A DNA stretch of 64,000 bases from positions 1,364,001 through 1,428,000 of the forward strand of contig CBDCBQ010000003.1 of assembly GCA_965214415.1 (NCBI GenBank), read 5' to 3'. This document shows positions 60,016 to 64,000 of the stretch, piece after piece. The position numbers and the translations under genes are program-made. Source of the stretch: RH-AL1 sp965214415 (lineage in GTDB: Bacteria > Pseudomonadota > Alphaproteobacteria > Rhizobiales > Beijerinckiaceae). The notes under the pieces are model-generated. The model was not told the DNA's origin. It saw only the letters and a list, made by a program, of their open reading frames with translations, and made no database searches. Position 1 is the stretch's first letter; each line of letters opens with the position of its first letter.

Positions 60016-63000
60016 GTGACCGACCTCAAACGCGCCGTCGCCGAGCTCAAGAAGGGCGGCTCCCTCACGCTCTCGTCCGTGCCGGACGGGTTCGATGCGT
60101 TCTGCATCGCGGATCTAGCGCGCGCGCTCGCCCGCGATGCCGAGAAGCGCAGCGTGGTGTTCGTCCACGTCGCCCGCGACGACCGGCGCGCACGCGCCTT
60201 CGGCGAGGCACTGGCCTTCGCCGCGCCCGATATCGAGCTCGTCGACCTGCCCGCCTGGGACTGCCAGCCCTACGATCGCGTCTCGCCCAACGCGTCCATC
60301 GCGGCGCGGCGGATGACGGCGCTGGCGCGGCTCGCCCGCTCGCGCTCGTCCGAGGAGCGCCCGCGCATTCTCTCGACGACGATCGCCGCCCTGCTCCAGC
60401 GCTTGCCGCCCCTCGCCAAGGTCGCGAAGGACACGTTCTCGGCCGCGCCGGGCAACGCGATCGACATGGACGCGCTGGTGCAATGGCTCGAGATCAACGG
60501 TTATGCCCGCAACTCGACGGTGCGCGACACCGGCGATTACGCGGTGCGTGGCGGCATCGTCGACCTGTTCCCGCCGGCCCTGCTCGAGCCGATCCGGCTC
60601 GACTTCTTCGGCGACACGCTCGACACGATCCGCACCTTCGATCCCGAGACGCAGCGCACGATCGGCCAGCTGAAGGCGCTCGACCTCGTGCCGATGAGCG
60701 AGGTGCAGCTGACGACCGAGTCGATCAAGCGCTTCCGGCAGGCCTACACTGGCAAGTTCGGCGGCCAGACGCGCGGCGACATCTTGTACGAGGCGGTGAG
60801 CGAGGGGCGCCGCAGCCCCGGCATCGAGCACTGGCTGCCGCTGTTCTACGACACGCTCGACACGCTGTTCACCTACACCGGCGACGCGCCGCTCGTGCTC
60901 GACGACCAGATCCGCGAGGCGGCCGGCGAGCGGCTGCGCCAGATCGATGATTATCACGAGGCGCGCAAGACCGCCTACGACGCCGCGACCGCGCACTCAT
61001 CCTACAAGCCGCTCGAGCCGGCCCTGCTCTACCTCGACGAGAAAGCATGGCTGAAGCGGCTCGCCGAGAAGAGCGTGCTGCAGATCGCCACGCACGCCGT
61101 GCCCGACGGCCGTGGCCTCGTCGTCGACGTCGGCGGCCGCCCGGGCCGCGGCTTCGCCGCCGAGCGCGCCGACGAGAGCGCCAACGTCTTCGAGGCAGCC
61201 GCAGCCCACGTGCGCGCGCTGATGGAGCGGGGGATGCACGTCATCCTCGCCGCCTGGTCGGACGGCTCGCGCGAGCGGCTCGCCGGCGTGCTGGCCGACC
61301 ATGGTTTGACGGCCACCGAGACGATCCAGAGCCTCGCGCATGCGATGCACTTCAAACGCAAGAAGGCCGCGCTCGCGGTGTTCGGCGTCGAGCAGGGGTT
61401 CGAGGCGGGCGACATCGCCGTGGTCTCGGAGCAAGACATCCTGGGCGATCGGCTCGTGCGCAAGCGCAAGCACGCCAAGCGCGCCGCGAACTTCCTGACC
61501 GAGATCGGCGGGCTGACGGCGGGCGACATCGTCGTCCACGCCGACCACGGCATAGGGCGCTACACTGGTTTGGAACCCATCGAGGCGGCGGGCGTCCGCC
61601 ACGATTGTCTCGAACTGCACTACGCCGAGGGCGTCAAGCTCTACCTGCCGGTGGAGAACCTCGAGCTGCTGTCGCGCTACGGCTCGGAGGACACCGAGGT
61701 GCAGCTCGACCGGCTCGGCGGCGCCGGCTGGCAGAAGCGCAAGGCGCGCATGCGCAAGCGCGTGCTGGAGATGGCCGCGGGCCTCATCAAGATCGCCGCC
61801 GCGCGCGCCACCAAGGCCGCGCCGAAGCTGGTGCCGCCTGAGGGCCTCTACGCCGAGTTCTGCGCCGGCTTCCCGTATGACGAGACGGAGGACCAGGAGA
61901 ACGCGATCGAGGCGACGCTCGACGACATGGCGTCCGGTCACCCGATGGATCGTTTGATCTGCGGCGACGTCGGCTTCGGCAAGACCGAGGTGGCGATGCG
62001 CGCGGCCTTCGCCTGCGCGATCAACGGCAAGCAGGTGGTCATCGTCGCGCCGACGACGCTGCTGGCGCGCCAGCACTACAAGAATTTCACCGAGCGCTTC
62101 GCCCACCTGCCGGTGAAGGTCGCGCAGCTCTCGCGCATGGTCACGGCGCCCGACATGCGCGCCGCCAAGGCCGGCATCGCCACGGGCGACGTCGACATCG
62201 TCGTCGGCACGCACGCGGTGCTCGGCGCCGGCGTGTCGTTCAAGGACCTCGGGCTCGTGATCGTCGACGAGGAGCAGCACTTCGGCGTCAAGCACAAGGA
62301 GCGCCTGAAGGGCCTGCGCGCCGAGGTGCATGTGCTGACGCTATCGGCGACGCCGATCCCACGCACCTTGCAGCTCGCGATGACAGGAGTGCGCGACCTC
62401 TCGATCATCGCCACGCCGCCGGTGGACCGGCTCGCGGTGCGCACCTTCGTCTCGCCGTTCGACGAGCTGCTGGTGCGCGAGGCGCTGCTGCGCGAGCGCT
62501 ACCGCGGCGGCCAGAGTTTTTACGTCTGCCCGCGGATCGAGCACCTCGACGACGCGGCGGCCTTCCTGCGCCAGGCGGTGCCCGAGGCGAAGGTCGTCGT
62601 CGCGCACGGGCAGATGCCGCCGAGCGAGCTCGAGGATAAGATGTCGGCCTTCTACGACGGCAAGTACGACATCCTGCTCTCGACGACGATCGTCGAATCA
62701 GGCCTCGATATTCCGCGCGCGAACACGCTTGTCGTGCATCGCGCCGACATGTTCGGCCTCGCCCAGCTCTACCAGCTGCGTGGCCGCGTCGGCCGCTCCA
62801 AGACCCGCGCCTATGCGCTGTTGACGCTGCCGGCGAACAAGACGGTGACGGCGCAGGCCGAGAAGCGGCTTAAGGTGCTGGATTCGCTCGATACGCTCGG
62901 GGCGGGCTTCCAGCTCGCCTCGCACGACCTCGATATTCGCGGCTCCGGCAACCTGCTCGGCGACGAGCAGTCCGGCCATATCAAGGAGGTCGGCTACGAG

Positions 63001-63534
63001 CTGTACCAGGACATGCTGCAGGAGGCGATCGAGGCCTTGAAGCTCGGTATCGAGGACGAGCCACCCGCGGAGGCCTGGTCGCCGCAGATCCAAACGGGGA
63101 CGCCGGTGACGATCCCCGAAGCCTATATCGAGGACCCGGCGCTGCGGGTGCAGCTCTACCGGCGCATGGCGGCGCTGGAGAGCGACGCCGACATCGAGGG
63201 CTTCGCCGCCGAGATGATCGATCGGTTCGGGCCGATGCCGCCCGAGGTCGAGCAGCTGATGATGCTGACCGCCATCAAGGCGCTCTGCCGCCGTGCCCAT
63301 GTCGAGAAGGTCGACGCTGGCCCGAAGGGGGTCATCGTCTCGTTCCGCGAGAACTCGTTCGCCAACCCGCAGGGGCTGGTGCGCTTCGTCACCGAGCAGG
63401 GCGCGGACGCCAAGGTACGGCCGGACATGAAGGTGGTCTTCATCCGCGACTTCGGAAGCGCCAAGGCGCGGCTCGAGGGCACGCGCACGATCCTGCGCAC
63501 GTTGGCGGCGATCGCGGTGAAGAAGGCGGCGTGA
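60016..63534 (+). CDS. mfd: transcription-repair coupling factor
   Basis: A 1172-residue SF2 translocase that removes stalled RNA polymerase and recruits UvrA. The N-terminal UvrB-like part has VRGGIVDLFPPALLEPIRLD; the RNA polymerase-interacting domain (about 500-560) has GDIVVHADHGIGRYTGL. The helicase motor has Walker A DRLICGDVGFGKTEVAMRAA, DEEQHFGVKHKERLK and LSATPIPRTLQLAMTGVRDL. The C-terminal TRCF domain ends near VVFIRDFGSAKARLEGTRTI. The start is GTG 60016. Confidence 0.98.
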   Translation: MTDLKRAVAELKKGGSLTLSSVPDGFDAFCIADLARALARDAEKRSVVFVHVARDDRRARAFGEALAFAAPDIELVDLPAWDCQPYDRVSPNASIAARRMTALARLARSRSSEERPRILSTTIAALLQRLPPLAKVAKDTFSAAPGNAIDMDALVQWLEINGYARNSTVRDTGDYAVRGGIVDLFPPALLEPIRLDFFGDTLDTIRTFDPETQRTIGQLKALDLVPMSEVQLTTESIKRFRQAYTGKFGGQTRGDILYEAVSEGRRSPGIEHWLPLFYDTLDTLFTYTGDAPLVLDDQIREAAGERLRQIDDYHEARKTAYDAATAHSSYKPLEPALLYLDEKAWLKRLAEKSVLQIATHAVPDGRGLVVDVGGRPGRGFAAERADESANVFEAAAAHVRALMERGMHVILAAWSDGSRERLAGVLADHGLTATETIQSLAHAMHFKRKKAALAVFGVEQGFEAGDIAVVSEQDILGDRLVRKRKHAKRAANFLTEIGGLTAGDIVVHADHGIGRYTGLEPIEAAGVRHDCLELHYAEGVKLYLPVENLELLSRYGSEDTEVQLDRLGGAGWQKRKARMRKRVLEMAAGLIKIAAARATKAAPKLVPPEGLYAEFCAGFPYDETEDQENAIEATLDDMASGHPMDRLICGDVGFGKTEVAMRAAFACAINGKQVVIVAPTTLLARQHYKNFTERFAHLPVKVAQLSRMVTAPDMRAAKAGIATGDVDIVVGTHAVLGAGVSFKDLGLVIVDEEQHFGVKHKERLKGLRAEVHVLTLSATPIPRTLQLAMTGVRDLSIIATPPVDRLAVRTFVSPFDELLVREALLRERYRGGQSFYVCPRIEHLDDAAAFLRQAVPEAKVVVAHGQMPPSELEDKMSAFYDGKYDILLSTTIVESGLDIPRANTLVVHRADMFGLAQLYQLRGRVGRSKTRAYALLTLPANKTVTAQAEKRLKVLDSLDTLGAGFQLASHDLDIRGSGNLLGDEQSGHIKEVGYELYQDMLQEAIEALKLGIEDEPPAEAWSPQIQTGTPVTIPEAYIEDPALRVQLYRRMAALESDADIEGFAAEMIDRFGPMPPEVEQLMMLTAIKALCRRAHVEKVDAGPKGVIVSFRENSFANPQGLVRFVTEQGADAKVRPDMKVVFIRDFGSAKARLEGTRTILRTLAAIAVKKAA

Positions 63535-63563
63535 AAAGGTGAGCCGAGCCGGCTGATCCCCGC

Positions 63564-64000
63564 CTACGCCGCTGGCGCCGTCACGCGGCTCGCGAGATGG
63601 CCTGTCTTGAGCCACACCTTGCAGCCGTCCGCGCCGGCCGTCGCCGTGAGCCTGGCGCCGACCGCGAGGCGGAGCCAGGATTGGCTCTCGAAACGCTCGC
63701 CCGCCTCCTCGAAGGCGCCCTCGAGCACGAGAAACTCGCCGCCCTTCGGCAGGTCGAGGTCGATCGCGGCATTGGGCGCCCAGCGCTCGAGCCGCACCGT
63801 CTCGACCTGATCGGCGAACAGGTCGATCGCCTCGACGCCGGCGCGACCCGGCACCGCGGCGAAGGCCGTGTCCGTCGTGTCGATCCGCACGCCCGTGCGA
63901 TCGGCTGGATCGAACTGCCACAGCTTGACGAAGATGGTGCAGCCCGGCTCCGAGCCCGGCGTGTGCCGAGAGGTCGGTGGGTTGCGGATGTAGGAGCCGA
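63564..64000 (-). CDS. ChrR-like cupin protein (5' end outside window)
   Basis: The last 145 residues of a cupin-domain protein; the frame runs through base 64000, so the N-terminus is cut. The visible part begins SYIRNPPTSRHTPGSEPGCT and continues IFVKLWQFDPADR, then LPKGGEFLVLEGAFEEAGER and ESQSWLRLAVG, the cupin barrel of the ChrR/anti-ECF-sigma C-terminal domain type. A start at the internal GTG 63890 would give an isolated barrel half, which is less likely. Convergent with mfd. Confidence 0.8.
   Translation of the reverse strand, partial: GSYIRNPPTSRHTPGSEPGCTIFVKLWQFDPADRTGVRIDTTDTAFAAVPGRAGVEAIDLFADQVETVRLERWAPNAAIDLDLPKGGEFLVLEGAFEEAGERFESQSWLRLAVGARLTATAGADGCKVWLKTGHLASRVTAPAA

Overview
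The window is high-GC chromosomal DNA (about 68-70 % by eye) from an alphaproteobacterium, most likely a member of the Hyphomicrobiales. Supporting features are the plsX-fabH-ihfA-merR-tRNA-Pro block, the CysD plus fused CysNC sulfate-activation pair, the cytochrome bc1 chaperone followed by a DUF177 gene, a class I PHA synthase, an OxyR with the alphaproteobacterial context, and a PQQ precursor peptide. The PqqA peptide and a B12-dependent radical SAM enzyme would fit Methylobacteriaceae or Beijerinckiaceae relatives, but the genus cannot be read from the window. Coding density is high, and many genes are coupled by 4-base ATGA or GTGA overlaps.

Layout. 1-3.3 kb: the start of the respiratory complex I operon (nuoA, B, C, D) on the minus strand, with a DUF2059 gene wedged between nuoC and nuoD. 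3.5-9.9 kb: a small secreted protein, a cation-diffusion transporter, a fumarylacetoacetase-family hydrolase, a radical SAM/B12 enzyme and phaC. 9.9-15.1 kb: rplM-rpsI, enolase, queF and small secreted or CoA-binding proteins. 15.2-20.2 kb: a hybrid histidine kinase, a DUF29 protein and a divergent TetR/flavin-monooxygenase pair. 20.4-24.7 kb: small genes, an elongation factor G piece without its GTPase part, a HicBA-like pair, pyrG and a DUF433/DUF5615 pair. 24.7-30.5 kb: a D-lactate/2-hydroxyglutarate-type dehydrogenase, cbiD, an AT-richer two-gene island with a Shedu-like (DUF4263) protein, and bluB. 30.5-36.6 kb: a DyP-type peroxidase with its neighbour, small secreted proteins, a phosphodiester glycosidase, ribB and a BamE-type lipoprotein.

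36.8-41.4 kb: cytochrome bc1 chaperone, DUF177, plsX, fabH, ihfA, a MerR regulator and tRNA-Pro. 42.2-47.2 kb: aroC and fabI, a sigma/anti-sigma pair, a secreted cyclase, cutA and an orphan pqqA. 47.4-54.3 kb: oxyR, cysNC and cysD, cobU, a periplasmic glucan protein (OpgG/OpgD) and a coiled-coil membrane protein. 54.3-58.7 kb: an ScfR/RamB-like regulator, a LuxR-type regulator, a DUF985 cupin, mgtE and tRNA-Leu. 58.8-64 kb: an AbiEii-like nucleotidyltransferase pair, mfd and a partial ChrR-like cupin gene.

Most of the window is core metabolism: respiration, fatty acid and phospholipid synthesis, sulfate activation, cobalamin (cbiD, bluB, cobU), riboflavin, queuosine, chorismate and CTP. Accessory signals are small and scattered: three toxin-antitoxin-like pairs, one Shedu-like two-gene island between two cobalamin genes, and several families of intergenic palindromic repeats. 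No CRISPR array, insertion sequence, prophage or rRNA was recognised.
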